Source of the DNA: Saccharothrix sp. | GTDB lineage: Bacteria; Actinomycetota; Actinomycetes; Mycobacteriales; Pseudonocardiaceae | Length of the DNA stretch: 64,000 nt | Assembly (NCBI RefSeq): GCF_031180885.1 | Contig: NZ_JAPSLK010000002.1 | Coordinates: forward strand, 186,001-250,000 | Reading direction: 5' to 3' | Shown: positions 15,800 to 24,853 of the stretch, piece by piece | Numbering within the stretch: position 1 is the stretch's first letter | Layout: the number at the start of each line of letters is the position of its first letter | Made by a program: the position numbers and the translations under genes | The notes under the pieces: model-generated | What the model saw: the letters and a program-made list of their open reading frames with translations, nothing else | Database searches by the model: none | Told to the model about the DNA's origin: nothing

Positions 15800-18022
15800 G
15801 TGAAGTTCCGACGTTCCGTGCCGAACGAGCCCGTGGTGGCGACACCGGCCGAGCCCGTGGTCGAGCGCGAGCCGGTACCCGCGCCGCCCGCCGCACCCCA
15901 GCCGCAGTTCTCGGCGTCCTTCGCGGGGGCCACCCTGGTCGTCGGCCCGCCCCAGGGCGCCGGCCAGGCGGCGACCGCGCTGGCCAGGAGCCTGCCGGTG
16001 GACCGCGGCCGGACCGTGGTGGTGGTCGACTTCCCGCCCGGTGACGAGTCCGCGTTCTGGCCGGCCGTGGCGGCGGCGCTCAAGGGCCGCGGCCCGGTCC
16101 GCCTGATGACCTCGCACGCCGGCACCATGCGCCCGACCGCGCCCGCCCAGTGGCTGTGCGAGCAGTTGCAGGCCGAGGTGGTCGCGGCGGACGGCGCGGT
16201 GACCACCGTGCCGGGCGCGGCGTTCGTCGTGGGCAACGGCGGCTACGGGTGCTGGCTGCGGTTCCTGCCCGGCGGGTCCCCGATGCCGATGGGCCGCCGG
16301 TTCCCGGTGCCGCAGTGGGAGGCGGTGGACCCGAACTCCCCGTGGCCGACCGGCGAGGTGGGCGTCTCCGAGCCGATCCCCGCGGGCCTGTGGCTGCGCG
16401 CCCAACGCGCCCCGTTCGACCCGGCCGCTCCGGATGCCCGTGCCGTGGTCACCCTGCCGTGCCGGGACAACGTCCTGACCGTCGTCGTCGGCGGCCCCGG
16501 CCAGCCCCCGATCCCGGTGGACGAGGTGTGCCGACTGCTCGGCGGCCTGCCGTCGGCGGCGCGGTCGCGCGTGCGCCTGGTCTGGTACGGCGGCGAGCAC
16601 CAGGGACAGGCGGTGGCCGACCAGCTGGGCGAGCCGATCGCCCTGTACGCGGGGTTGCCGATCGCGGCCCTGCGCAACGGCGCGGCGGTGGTCGCGGTGA
16701 ACCCGCGCGGGCAGCAGACGTGGCGACCGTACGTGACCGAGGTGTCTTACACCCCAGGTGGCGGCCCGACGGTATCCGGTTACCGGACGCCCGTACCCGG
16801 CCTGGTGGAGCGCGGTCCCGGCGTGTTCGACCTGGGCGGCGGGGTGGTGCTGGAGGTCGTGCCCTCGGGCCTGTGGGTGCGCGACGCGGAGGACAACGGC
16901 CCCGAGGTGCGCGCCCTGCCGGTCGACCCGGAGTGGGCCCGCCTGACCGTGGGCTCACCGGGCAAGACAACGGCCGGCGCGGTCGCGGTGGCCGGTGCCT
17001 CCCTCGTCGAACGCCTTGAACCCGAGGTCCGCCGCCTCCTGAAGGTCGTCTTCTGCGACCCCACTCCCCCGCCCCAGCCCCCGATGGCCGAGCCCGAGGT
17101 GCTCGACCCCGAGGTCCCGGAACTGCTGGAGCCGCCCGAGCCGCCCCTCCCCGAGCCGGTCGTCGCACAGCCTGCCGTCCCGCAGCCGGTCGCGCCGGAA
17201 CCGGTCGCCCACGTCCCACCCGCCCACGTCCCGCCCGCCCGCGAACGCCTGTCCCCACCCCCCGTCGAGGAGCCACCGGCCGACGACCCCATCCCGATAA
17301 GCCTCGACGGCCCCCTCCCGCTCTCCCCCGCCCCCGTCTGGGGCGAACGCGAGGGCGAGGAGTTCGTCCCGACCGACCACCACAGCACCGAGGCCGAACG
17401 CGACGCCCTCCGCCGCATGCTGGGTGAGCGCTACGCCGCGCACGCCGCCGTGGCCTGTCGGCACATAGAGGTGCGCCCCGAGGACCCGGAGGCCTTCGAG
17501 GCCGTGGTGACGGACCTGGCGGCGGTCTCGGCGTGCCTCCAGCAGGACGAGGAGATCATGGTCGAGGCCCTGCGCACCGGCAGGCTGGGTCGCCTGTGGC
17601 CGTACGCGGCCGGTGTCGTGTCGGGTCTGCGTCGACTGCCCCTGTACCAGGGCGTCACCGTGTGCTGGGGTGACGCCCGCCGCTACCGGACCGGTGACCT
17701 GCTGGTCGAGCACGGCCTGCTGAGCACGGTCGCCGGGCCGTCGGTGCCGTTCGACGGGCGGACGGAGTTCGTGATCTGGTCGATGACCGGGCGGCGGGTG
17801 CAGGTGGTGGACTCGTTCGGCAGCGTCGTGCAGGAACGCGTGGTGTTCCCTCCCGGCACGACGTTCAAGGTCCTCGCGGTGGCGGAGGCCGAGGAGTCGG
17901 CGCCGATGCAGGTGATGCTCCAGGAGGTCACCAACCGCCACCACGAACTGCCACCCGGCATCCTGGGCAGCCTGGACCGAGCAGCGGTCGCCCTGCGCAC
18001 CACCGCCCGCGCCCACGCCTAA
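15800..18022 (+). CDS. Large multidomain protein with ADP-ribosyltransferase-like C-terminus
   Basis: 740 aa. Residues 1-40 are Pro-rich. About 40-420 form an unrecognised domain starting with a P-loop-like GPPQGAGQAATALARSL without a standard Walker K-S/T. About 425-530 are a Pro/Glu-rich linker. The last ~200 residues look like an ADP-ribosyltransferase fold: YRTGDLLVEHGLLSTVAG, then FVIWSMTGRRVQVVDSFG, then ERVVFPPGTTFKVLAV, the usual end of the ART Glu loop. The initial Arg and the E-x-E pair are not clear, so activity is uncertain. No signal peptide is visible. It is convergent with, and overlaps, the TPR gene stop by 3 nt. Start GTG 15800. Confidence 0.7.
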   Translation: MKFRRSVPNEPVVATPAEPVVEREPVPAPPAAPQPQFSASFAGATLVVGPPQGAGQAATALARSLPVDRGRTVVVVDFPPGDESAFWPAVAAALKGRGPVRLMTSHAGTMRPTAPAQWLCEQLQAEVVAADGAVTTVPGAAFVVGNGGYGCWLRFLPGGSPMPMGRRFPVPQWEAVDPNSPWPTGEVGVSEPIPAGLWLRAQRAPFDPAAPDARAVVTLPCRDNVLTVVVGGPGQPPIPVDEVCRLLGGLPSAARSRVRLVWYGGEHQGQAVADQLGEPIALYAGLPIAALRNGAAVVAVNPRGQQTWRPYVTEVSYTPGGGPTVSGYRTPVPGLVERGPGVFDLGGGVVLEVVPSGLWVRDAEDNGPEVRALPVDPEWARLTVGSPGKTTAGAVAVAGASLVERLEPEVRRLLKVVFCDPTPPPQPPMAEPEVLDPEVPELLEPPEPPLPEPVVAQPAVPQPVAPEPVAHVPPAHVPPARERLSPPPVEEPPADDPIPISLDGPLPLSPAPVWGEREGEEFVPTDHHSTEAERDALRRMLGERYAAHAAVACRHIEVRPEDPEAFEAVVTDLAAVSACLQQDEEIMVEALRTGRLGRLWPYAAGVVSGLRRLPLYQGVTVCWGDARRYRTGDLLVEHGLLSTVAGPSVPFDGRTEFVIWSMTGRRVQVVDSFGSVVQERVVFPPGTTFKVLAVAEAEESAPMQVMLQEVTNRHHELPPGILGSLDRAAVALRTTARAHA

Positions 18023-19176
18023 CCCCGCAACGCCTCGGCGACGGCCGCTGCGGTCGGGTCGACACGCTGGGACAGGCGGAAGTCCTCGACGGCTTCCGCC
18101 TCCCGTCCCAGCCGCCGCAGCACCCACCCACGCTGAAAGGCAGCCCGCGCCGCCGGCAACCCACCCAACCGCACACCAACCCCATAGGCGTCAACGGCCT
18201 CCTCCAACCGGCCCGCAGCCGCCAACGCATCACCACGGATGGCCCACGTCCGGTGATCATGGGGACTCAGCCCGACCAAGTACTCGGTCTCCGCCGCCGC
18301 CTCGTCCGCCGCACCGGTCAACAGGTGGGTCCGCGCAATGGTCTCGTGCAGCGGAAACGCATGATCCTCCCAGGCCAACCGCTCCAACTCCGTCCTCGCC
18401 ACAGCCGCGTTCTGGCACTCCGCCGCCCGGTCCAGCAGCGCCCACGTCCCGTCCAGATCCCCTGCCAGGTAGGGCACAAAGGCCAACGCCCGAAAATGTG
18501 CCTGACGACGAAGAGGCTCGGACGGCTCAGTCTCCTCCGCCACCACAACGGCTTCGCGGAATGCCGCAGTCGCCGTACCCCGCCTCCCGTTTCGGACCAG
18601 CACGAACAACGCCAACGCGTGCCGAGTCTCGGCCGAGAGCCGACGATCCCGAGCCTCCCTCAACGCCGTCGCCTCGACCTCGTCGGACGAAGACGCGGAC
18701 CAGTACCGCACCGCCAGGCGCTTCACCAGCAACTCCGGCCGATCCCCCAGCACCCGCGCCGCCCGCCCCTGATACCCCAGCCGCACCAACAGGTCTGCGG
18801 CAACCGAGCGTTCCTCAACCGTCAGGTCCCCTTCGACCCGGTCCACAACCTGCCACCACAACGAAGACGCCAGATCCCGTGGAAACGCACCCATGTCCGC
18901 CCCCATGGCATCAAGACGACCACGACTGGCGGCGTTGTAGACACGGGTCAACGGCGACGGCGTGGTGTTGAACCGGGGCAAGGACGACACATCACCCTCG
19001 ACCAAGTGACGTGCCAGCGCATACGCAACTTCAGCCACCCGCGACGACTCCGCACCAGGGGCGTGCAGCCCCAAAACCACATCACACCGGACGGGCACGT
19101 TCGCCTTGGTCAGGGCGTTCAAGCGCTGCACGAGGGCTCGTGATCCAAGCCCGGGGGCGTAGTGCGGAGGTAGCAC
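18019..19176 (-). CDS. Tetratricopeptide-repeat protein
   Basis: From GTG 19176, with a GGAGAG Shine-Dalgarno 9 nt upstream, the protein is 385 aa. It is helical throughout. The C-terminus has clear TPR units: WAIRGDALAAAGRLEEAVDA YGVGVRLG, and AAFQRGWVLRRLGREAEAVEDFRLSQRVDP. Such proteins scaffold protein contacts; the partner is unknown, but the tail-to-tail ART-like protein is an obvious candidate. The frame remains open upstream into the lacI-type gene, which is excluded as non-coding. Confidence 0.7.
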   Translation of the reverse strand: MLPPHYAPGLGSRALVQRLNALTKANVPVRCDVVLGLHAPGAESSRVAEVAYALARHLVEGDVSSLPRFNTTPSPLTRVYNAASRGRLDAMGADMGAFPRDLASSLWWQVVDRVEGDLTVEERSVAADLLVRLGYQGRAARVLGDRPELLVKRLAVRYWSASSSDEVEATALREARDRRLSAETRHALALFVLVRNGRRGTATAAFREAVVVAEETEPSEPLRRQAHFRALAFVPYLAGDLDGTWALLDRAAECQNAAVARTELERLAWEDHAFPLHETIARTHLLTGAADEAAAETEYLVGLSPHDHRTWAIRGDALAAAGRLEEAVDAYGVGVRLGGLPAARAAFQRGWVLRRLGREAEAVEDFRLSQRVDPTAAAVAEALRG

Positions 19177-19265
19177 GGTTGACAACTCTCCAGCGGTAAC
19201 ACCACGGTGTCCACCGTCATCAATCAAGTAGTGTCCACGCTGGTCAGCACACCCTGCCGGAGCAC

Positions 19266-19279
19266 TGAAAGCGGTTACA
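19266..19279. promoter_or_regulatory. Candidate LacI-family operator
   Basis: TGAAAGCGGTTACA combines the two half-site types seen in LacI-family operators (GAAAGCG and CGGTTAC) around a central CG. It lies 6 nt before the regulator ATG, where autoregulation would act. Confidence 0.4.
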
Positions 19280-19285
19280 GCAACC

Positions 19286-20329
19286 ATGACCACGATCCGC
19301 GAGATCGCCGAGCTGTGCGGTGTCTCCGTGGCGACCGTGTCCCGCGTCTTCAACCGGCCGCTCACGGTCAGCCGGGAGAAGCGCGAGGTCGTCGAACGCG
19401 TGGCCCGCGAACTGGACTACCGCCCCAACGAGTCGGCACGCGCGCTGGCCAGCCGCAGGTCCGGGCTGATCGGCCTGGTGTGGGACACCGACCACCGCCG
19501 CCCGGGCTGGCGGCACCCGTACCTCCAAGAGCTGCTGATCGGCCTGAAAACCGCCCTCAGCGCCCACGGCTACCACCTGCTGATGCTCGCCACCAGCGGT
19601 TCGGCCGCCCTGCGCGCGGTCGGCGCGTCCCTCGCGGACCCGGTGGCGTACGTGAACATGACCCGCCGGCACCACCTGGGCGGCCTGGTGCTGATCGACA
19701 GCGGCAAGGACGGCCCGGCGTTCACCGCGTTCGCCCAATCCGGCCTGCCCTGCGTGGCCGTGGACGTCGTGGTCTCCGGCGACCGCGCCACGTACGTCAC
19801 CTCGGACAACGTCGGCGGCGCGCGCGAGGCGGTCCGTCACCTGGTCGAGGCCGGACACCGCCGGATCGCCACCATCACCGGCCCACCCGCCAACTCCCCC
19901 GCCGCCGACCGACTAGCGGGCTTCCGCACCGCCATGGCCGAGGCCGGCCTGGACGTCCCAGACGACCACGTGGTCACCGGCGACTTCCACCGAGGCAGCG
20001 GCCAAGACGCCATGCGCCGCCTGATCGCCCTGCCGTCCCCACCAACCGCCGTCTTCTGCGCCAGCGACGAAATGGCAGTTGGCGCACTCCTAGCGGCCCG
20101 CCACGCCGGCCTCCGCGTCCCCGACGACGTGGCCCTGGTCGGCTTCGACGACATCGAACTAGCAGCTCTCGTCGACCCACCCCTGACCACCCTCGCCCAG
20201 GACAAGGCCGGCATCGGAGCCGCCGCAGCCCACGCCATCCTCACCATGGTCCACAACGGACAGACCCCACCCCCGGCCGTGCTCCCCACCCGCCTCATCC
20301 CCCGAGCCTCAAGCCGAGCCAGACGATGA
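19286..20329 (+). CDS. LacI-family transcriptional regulator
   Basis: 347 aa. The N-terminal HTH and hinge are textbook LacI: TIREIAELCGVSVATVSRVF, then YRPNESARALASRRSGLIGL. The remainder is the periplasmic-binding-protein-like sensor, with VAVDVVVSGDRATYVTSDN, GHRRIATITGP and the VFCASDEMAVGALLAARHAG / DVALVGFDDIELA motifs. No sugar gene is adjacent, so the target and inducer are unknown. The gene is divergent from the TPR gene. Confidence 0.92.
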   Translation: MTTIREIAELCGVSVATVSRVFNRPLTVSREKREVVERVARELDYRPNESARALASRRSGLIGLVWDTDHRRPGWRHPYLQELLIGLKTALSAHGYHLLMLATSGSAALRAVGASLADPVAYVNMTRRHHLGGLVLIDSGKDGPAFTAFAQSGLPCVAVDVVVSGDRATYVTSDNVGGAREAVRHLVEAGHRRIATITGPPANSPAADRLAGFRTAMAEAGLDVPDDHVVTGDFHRGSGQDAMRRLIALPSPPTAVFCASDEMAVGALLAARHAGLRVPDDVALVGFDDIELAALVDPPLTTLAQDKAGIGAAAAHAILTMVHNGQTPPPAVLPTRLIPRASSRARR

Positions 20330-20523
20330 CAACGACCTTCCCCGAGGCTTCACCACCCCCTGACCACGCAACCGCCACCCCAGCCGGCCCCCTGACCCGC
20401 CTGGAACTCCCCCGCGTCCCAACCTAGCCACGCGCACCCCCAGCCGCGCACCAACCCGCTTTTCACCGCGCCAGCGGCGCCTATGGGCTATCAGCCACAG
20501 GAAGGGCCTCGGGGGCCTGCCGC

Positions 20524-20541
20524 GCGGCGAGCGCCGCTTTT
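20524..20541 (+). terminator. Weak intrinsic terminator after the lacI-type gene
   Basis: GCGGC-GAGC-GCCGC followed by TTTT. The 5-bp stem is short. The surrounding 270-nt gap (20330-20600) otherwise shows only GC-rich low-complexity sequence and a second imperfect hairpin near 20571-20592, placed to end icmF transcription. Confidence 0.4.
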
Positions 20542-20600
20542 GATCTTGAAAGCGCCGGCACGTGAGGCTTGAGAGCGCGCAGCGCGTTTCTCGAAGCGCT

Positions 20601-23600
20601 TTAAACGTTGCGCCGGTACTGGCCGCCAACCTCGAAGAACGCTTCCGTCACCTGTCCCAGCGTGCACACCCGGGCGGCGTCCATCAGGACCTCGAAAACG
20701 TTCTCCCCCGTCTGCGCCGCCTCCTTCAGCCGCCGCAACGCGGGCTCCGCCTCCGCCGCGTGGTTCGCCGCGAACGCCCGCGTCCGCTCGACCTGCGACC
20801 GCTTCTCGTCCTCGGTCGCCCGGGCCAGTTCGATGGTCACGTGCTCACGCGAGCCGTCCTCCGGCAGGAACGTGTTCACGCCGATCAACGGCAGCGACCC
20901 GTCGTGCTTGCGCTGCTCGTAGAGCATCGACTCGTCCTGGATCCGGCCCCGCTGGTAGCCCGTCTCCATCGCGCCCAGCACGCCGCCGCGCTCGGACAGC
21001 CGGTCGAACTCCATCAGCACGGCCTCTTCGACCAGGTCGGTCAGCTCGTCGATGACGAACGAACCCTGCAACGGGTTCTCGTTCATCGACAGGCCCCACT
21101 CCTTGTTGATGATCAACTGGATGGCCATCGCCCGCCGCACCGACGCCTCGGTCGGCGTGGTGATCGCCTCGTCGTAAGCGTTGGTGTGCAACGAGTTGCA
21201 GTTGTCGTACAACGCGCACAGCGCCTGCAACGTCGTCCGGATGTCGTTGAAGTCCATCTCCTGCGCGTGCAAGGAGCGGCCCGACGTCTGCACGTGGTAC
21301 TTGAACTTCTGCGACCGCTCGTTCGCCCCGTACCGCTCCCGCATCGCCACAGCCCAGATCCGCCGAGCCACCCGACCGATCACGCTGTACTCGGCGTCCA
21401 TCCCATTGGAAAAGAAGAAGCTCAAATTCGGCGCAAAATCGTCCACGTCCATCCCACGCGCCAGGTACGACTCGACGTACGTGAACCCGTTGGCCAACGT
21501 GAACGCCAACTGGCTGATGGGGTTGGCCCCGGCCTCGGCGATGTGGTACCCGGAGATCGACACCGAGTAGAAGTTCCGCACCCGGTTCCGGATGAACCAC
21601 TCCTGGATGTCGGCCATCATCCGCAGCGAGAACTCGGTGGAGAAGATGCAGGTGTTCTGCCCCTGGTCCTCCTTGAGGATGTCGGCCTGCACGGTCCCCC
21701 GCACGTTGGCCAACGCCCACGCCCGCAACCGGTCAGCCTCTTCCGCCGACGGCTCACGCCCGTGCTCGGCCCGGAACTTGTCCAGCGTCTGGTCGATCAC
21801 CGTGTTGAGGAAGAACGCCAGGATCGTCGGCGCCGGCCCGTTGATGGTCATCGACACCGACGTAGTGGGCGCCGTCAGGTCGAAGCCGTCGTAGAGGGCC
21901 TTCATGTCGTCCAGCGTCGCGATGGACACGCCGGACGTGCCGATCTTGCCGTAGATGTCCGGCGGGGTGTCCGGGTCGCGCCCGTACAGCGTCACCGAGT
22001 CGAACGCCGTGGACAGCCGGGTCGCCGCCGACCCCTGCGACAGGTACTTGAACCGCCGGTTGGTCCGGAACGCGTCACCTTCGCCGGCGAACATCCGCGC
22101 CGGGTCCTCACCGTCCCGCTTGAACGGGAAAACACCTGCCGTGTAGGGGAAGTACCCGGGCAGGTTCTCCTTGCGCAGGAACCGCAGCAACGTGCCATCA
22201 TCATCAAAACGCGGCAACGCGACCCGAGGAACCTTGTTCCCCGACAACGTCTCCCGCACCAGCTGGGTGTGGATCTCCTTGTCCCGCACCCGAACCACCA
22301 GCTCGTCACCGGTGTAGTCCTCGACGACCTTCGGCCACGCCGCCAGCAACTCCGCCGACAACCCGTCGACATGCTGTTGAGCGGACTCCACCAGCTGGTC
22401 GATCGCAGCGGTGTCGGCGTCAACCCGAGCCAACTCATCCCGCGCAGCCTTGAGGTGCGCAACCCGCCGCACCGCATCCACATGCGTCTCGGTCGCCCGG
22501 TGGTACCCGCGCACAGTCTCGGCGATCTCCGCCAAGTACCGCGCCCGGTTGGCCGGCACCACCGTAGCCGCCGACGTCGACACCTTCCCCGACACCGGCG
22601 ACAACGCCCCCGGCGAAACCTCCAACCCCCGCTCGGCCAACTCGCCACGCAGGTGCTGGTACAACGCCGTCACACCGTCATCGTTGAAAGTAGCCGCGCT
22701 CGTGCCGAAGACCGGCATGTCCTCCCACGACTTGCCGAACGCCTCCCGGTTGCGCACCAACTGCCGCGCCACGTCCCGCCGCGCGTCCTCGGCGCCCCGG
22801 CGCTCGAACTTGTTGATCGCCACCGCGTCGGCGAAGTCCAACATGTCGATCTTCTCCAGCTGCGACGCGGCGCCGAACTCGGGCGTCATCACGTACAGCG
22901 AGAAGTCCACGAACGGCACGATCGCCGCGTCGCCCTGCCCGATGCCCGGCGTCTCCACGACGACCAGGTCGAACCCGGCGGCCTTGCACGCCAGGATCGC
23001 GTCGGACAGCCCGTCGGGCACCTCCGAGCCCGCGCGGCGGGTGGCCAGCGAGCGGAAGTAGACCCGGTCGCCGTCGAGGCAGTTCATCCGGATCCGGTCG
23101 CCCAGCAGCGCGCCGCCGCCCCGCCGCCGGGTCGGGTCGATGGCCAGCACGGCGATGCGGAGCTTGTCCTCCTGGTCCAGCCGGAAGCGGCGGACCAACT
23201 CGTCGGTCAGCGACGACTTGCCGGAACCACCGGTGCCGGTGATGCCCAGGACCGGCACCGGCCGCGCGGCCTGCTCGATGCGGGCGCGCACGTCCTCGGG
23301 CAGCTTCCCGGCCTCGATCAACGTGATGGCACGGGCCAGGACGTCCTCCGAACCCGCGAAGAGCCCGTCCCACGACGACGGGGCGCGCTCGGCGAGGTCC
23401 TCGTCGCACGCCTCGACCATGGTGTTGATCATGCGGGCGAGCCCGAGCTGCTGGCCGTCCTCGGGGGAGAAGATCCGCGCCACGCCGCGTTCGTGCAGCA
23501 GGGCGATCTCCTCGGGGACGATGACGCCGCCACCGCCGCCGTAGACCTTGATGTGCTCGGCGCCGCGCTCGCGCAGCAGCTCCACCAGGTAGGTGAAGTA

Positions 23601-23837
23601 CTCGACGTGCCCGCCCTGGTAGGCGCTGATCGCGATGCCCTGCACGTCCTCCTGCACCGCCGCCGCGACGACCTCGCGCACCGAGCGGTTGTGGCCGAGG
23701 TGGATGACCTCGGCGCCCTGCGACTGGAGGATGCGCCGCATGATGTTGATCGCCGCGTCGTGGCCGTCGAAGAGGCTGGCGGCGGTCACGAAGCGCACCG
23801 GGTGCTGGGGCTTGTGCAGCGTGCGATCGGCGGTCAC
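20601..23837 (-). CDS. icmF: Fused isobutyryl-CoA mutase IcmF
   Basis: 1078 aa in the canonical IcmF order. The N-terminal B12-binding domain has the base-off histidine motif DGHDAA (His26) and HLGHNRSV. A MeaI-like GTPase chaperone domain follows (P-loop GTGGSGKSS at 201-209; VVVETPGIGQGDAAI; NKFERRGAEDARRD). The C-terminal acyl-CoA mutase domain has YPYTAGVFP-type substrate segments and SVSISGYHIAEAGANP. It interconverts isobutyryl-CoA and n-butyryl-CoA using adenosylcobalamin, linking valine and fatty-acid metabolism. GTG 23837 has AAGGAG 6 nt upstream. No cobalamin riboswitch fits in the short leader. Confidence 0.96.
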   Translation of the reverse strand: MTADRTLHKPQHPVRFVTAASLFDGHDAAINIMRRILQSQGAEVIHLGHNRSVREVVAAAVQEDVQGIAISAYQGGHVEYFTYLVELLRERGAEHIKVYGGGGGVIVPEEIALLHERGVARIFSPEDGQQLGLARMINTMVEACDEDLAERAPSSWDGLFAGSEDVLARAITLIEAGKLPEDVRARIEQAARPVPVLGITGTGGSGKSSLTDELVRRFRLDQEDKLRIAVLAIDPTRRRGGGALLGDRIRMNCLDGDRVYFRSLATRRAGSEVPDGLSDAILACKAAGFDLVVVETPGIGQGDAAIVPFVDFSLYVMTPEFGAASQLEKIDMLDFADAVAINKFERRGAEDARRDVARQLVRNREAFGKSWEDMPVFGTSAATFNDDGVTALYQHLRGELAERGLEVSPGALSPVSGKVSTSAATVVPANRARYLAEIAETVRGYHRATETHVDAVRRVAHLKAARDELARVDADTAAIDQLVESAQQHVDGLSAELLAAWPKVVEDYTGDELVVRVRDKEIHTQLVRETLSGNKVPRVALPRFDDDGTLLRFLRKENLPGYFPYTAGVFPFKRDGEDPARMFAGEGDAFRTNRRFKYLSQGSAATRLSTAFDSVTLYGRDPDTPPDIYGKIGTSGVSIATLDDMKALYDGFDLTAPTTSVSMTINGPAPTILAFFLNTVIDQTLDKFRAEHGREPSAEEADRLRAWALANVRGTVQADILKEDQGQNTCIFSTEFSLRMMADIQEWFIRNRVRNFYSVSISGYHIAEAGANPISQLAFTLANGFTYVESYLARGMDVDDFAPNLSFFFSNGMDAEYSVIGRVARRIWAVAMRERYGANERSQKFKYHVQTSGRSLHAQEMDFNDIRTTLQALCALYDNCNSLHTNAYDEAITTPTEASVRRAMAIQLIINKEWGLSMNENPLQGSFVIDELTDLVEEAVLMEFDRLSERGGVLGAMETGYQRGRIQDESMLYEQRKHDGSLPLIGVNTFLPEDGSREHVTIELARATEDEKRSQVERTRAFAANHAAEAEPALRRLKEAAQTGENVFEVLMDAARVCTLGQVTEAFFEVGGQYRRNV

Positions 23838-23900
23838 GACGGCTCCTTCGGCATCGCGGAAGTACCGTCCAGATTACTAGGACATCCATCTATCGGAAGT

Positions 23901-23911
23901 AGGACCGTCCT
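23901..23911. promoter_or_regulatory. Palindrome upstream of icmF (candidate operator)
   Basis: AGGACCGTCCT is a perfect 11-bp palindrome in a cluster of GGAC/GTCC motifs between about 23866 and 23912, 65-75 nt upstream of the icmF start. The binding protein is unknown. Confidence 0.35.
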
Positions 23912-23999
23912 GTGCCCTACCTCACTGGACAGGGCTACCCGCACCCCACCCCAGCGAACCCTGAGCAGCCCACCGGGCCGCACCACACACCGAACCCGA

Positions 24000-24097
24000 G
24001 CGGGCTCGCCACCTCACCGAACCCCGGGCGGGCTCGCCGGCACCAGGCCTCCGAACCACAGGCGGGCTCGCCGGCACACGGCACCGGCGAGCCCGCC
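24000..24097. terminator. Hairpin terminator with two extra copies of one arm
   Basis: A 14-bp perfect stem (24061-24074 GGCGGGCTCGCCGG with 24084-24097) and 9-nt loop follow the DUF1579 gene on the minus strand. The left arm also occurs at 24027-24040 and, in part, at 24000-24010, so alternative hairpins are possible. Confidence 0.7.
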
Positions 24098-24120
24098 CGA
24101 GCCACCGCCCAACCGCCGCG

Positions 24121-24741
24121 TCAGCCGCGCACGCGGTGGTAGACGCCCTGATCCGCGATGCGCTCCGGCTCGCCGGGCGGGGTGAACTTGATCTCGACCA
24201 CCACCTCGTCCGCCGACCGGAACGTGAACACCGTCCGCATCGGGATCTTCTTCCCGACGTACGACTCGCCGAGCACACCGGGGTCGGTGAACACGCCGCC
24301 GATGGAGATCACCTCCTCCCCACCGGTGCCCTCCTCACCCTTGTACGTCATCATCGTGCTGACCAGGTTGTCCAGCGTGTTCCACTCGTACCGGTCGTCC
24401 ATCCCGGAATACCCGAGAATGCCCAGCCGGTAGTACGGGCCACCCGCCAGTTCGCCGGTCAGCTCTTCCCTGATGAACCGCCCACCGGTGTCGTCCAGCC
24501 ACTTCCAGACCGATTTCGCGACCCAGATCTTGGGGGTGTGCAACGTGCCCAGGGCGATGTAGGTCTTCTTGTCCACGGTCCACTCGCCGACCAGCGCGTC
24601 GAGCCTCCGGTGCAGGTCACCGGGCAGACCGCGGGCGATCATGCGCTCCAGGTCGACGGCGTCGGAAACCGGTGCGGTCACCACCGCGGCGGTTTCCGAC
24701 AGCAGCCCGTTGGGCGTGGCGGGGCCATTGACCAATTCCAT
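24121..24741 (-). CDS. DUF1579-family protein
   Basis: 206 aa from ATG 24741, which has a GGGGG Shine-Dalgarno. The pattern LDALVGEWTVDKKTYIALGT, then GGRFIREELTGELAGGPYYRLGILGY and YEWNTLDNLVSTMMTYKGEE matches DUF1579, a calycin-like beta-barrel family of unknown function often found with small-molecule genes. It lies 112 nt downstream of the first TetR gene on the same strand and may share its operator-controlled transcript. Confidence 0.75.
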   Translation of the reverse strand: MELVNGPATPNGLLSETAAVVTAPVSDAVDLERMIARGLPGDLHRRLDALVGEWTVDKKTYIALGTLHTPKIWVAKSVWKWLDDTGGRFIREELTGELAGGPYYRLGILGYSGMDDRYEWNTLDNLVSTMMTYKGEEGTGGEEVISIGGVFTDPGVLGESYVGKKIPMRTVFTFRSADEVVVEIKFTPPGEPERIADQGVYHRVRG

Positions 24742-24853
24742 TAGGTAACCCCCTGCTGGTGAATCAGGTGTGCCACCAAGGATGTCCCCGCCGATCATCG
24801 GCGTCAATCCGGGAGAACGCACTCCGTGGACTCCGCGCAGTGAAAACCCGAAT

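Noticed and set aside
15148-15896. Minus-strand frames over the small membrane protein gene
   Set aside because: They are Arg/Pro/Thr-rich with no membrane or domain pattern, while the plus-strand frame encodes plausible transmembrane segments.
23838-23912. Cobalamin riboswitch upstream of icmF
   Set aside because: The leader is too short and lacks a B12-box sequence; the palindrome suggests a protein operator instead.
20562-24185. Very long plus-strand open frame opposite icmF
   Set aside because: It is the antisense shadow of icmF in GC-rich DNA: composition is R/H/V/L-biased, no domain is seen and there is no start signal. The minus-strand frame has full IcmF motifs.
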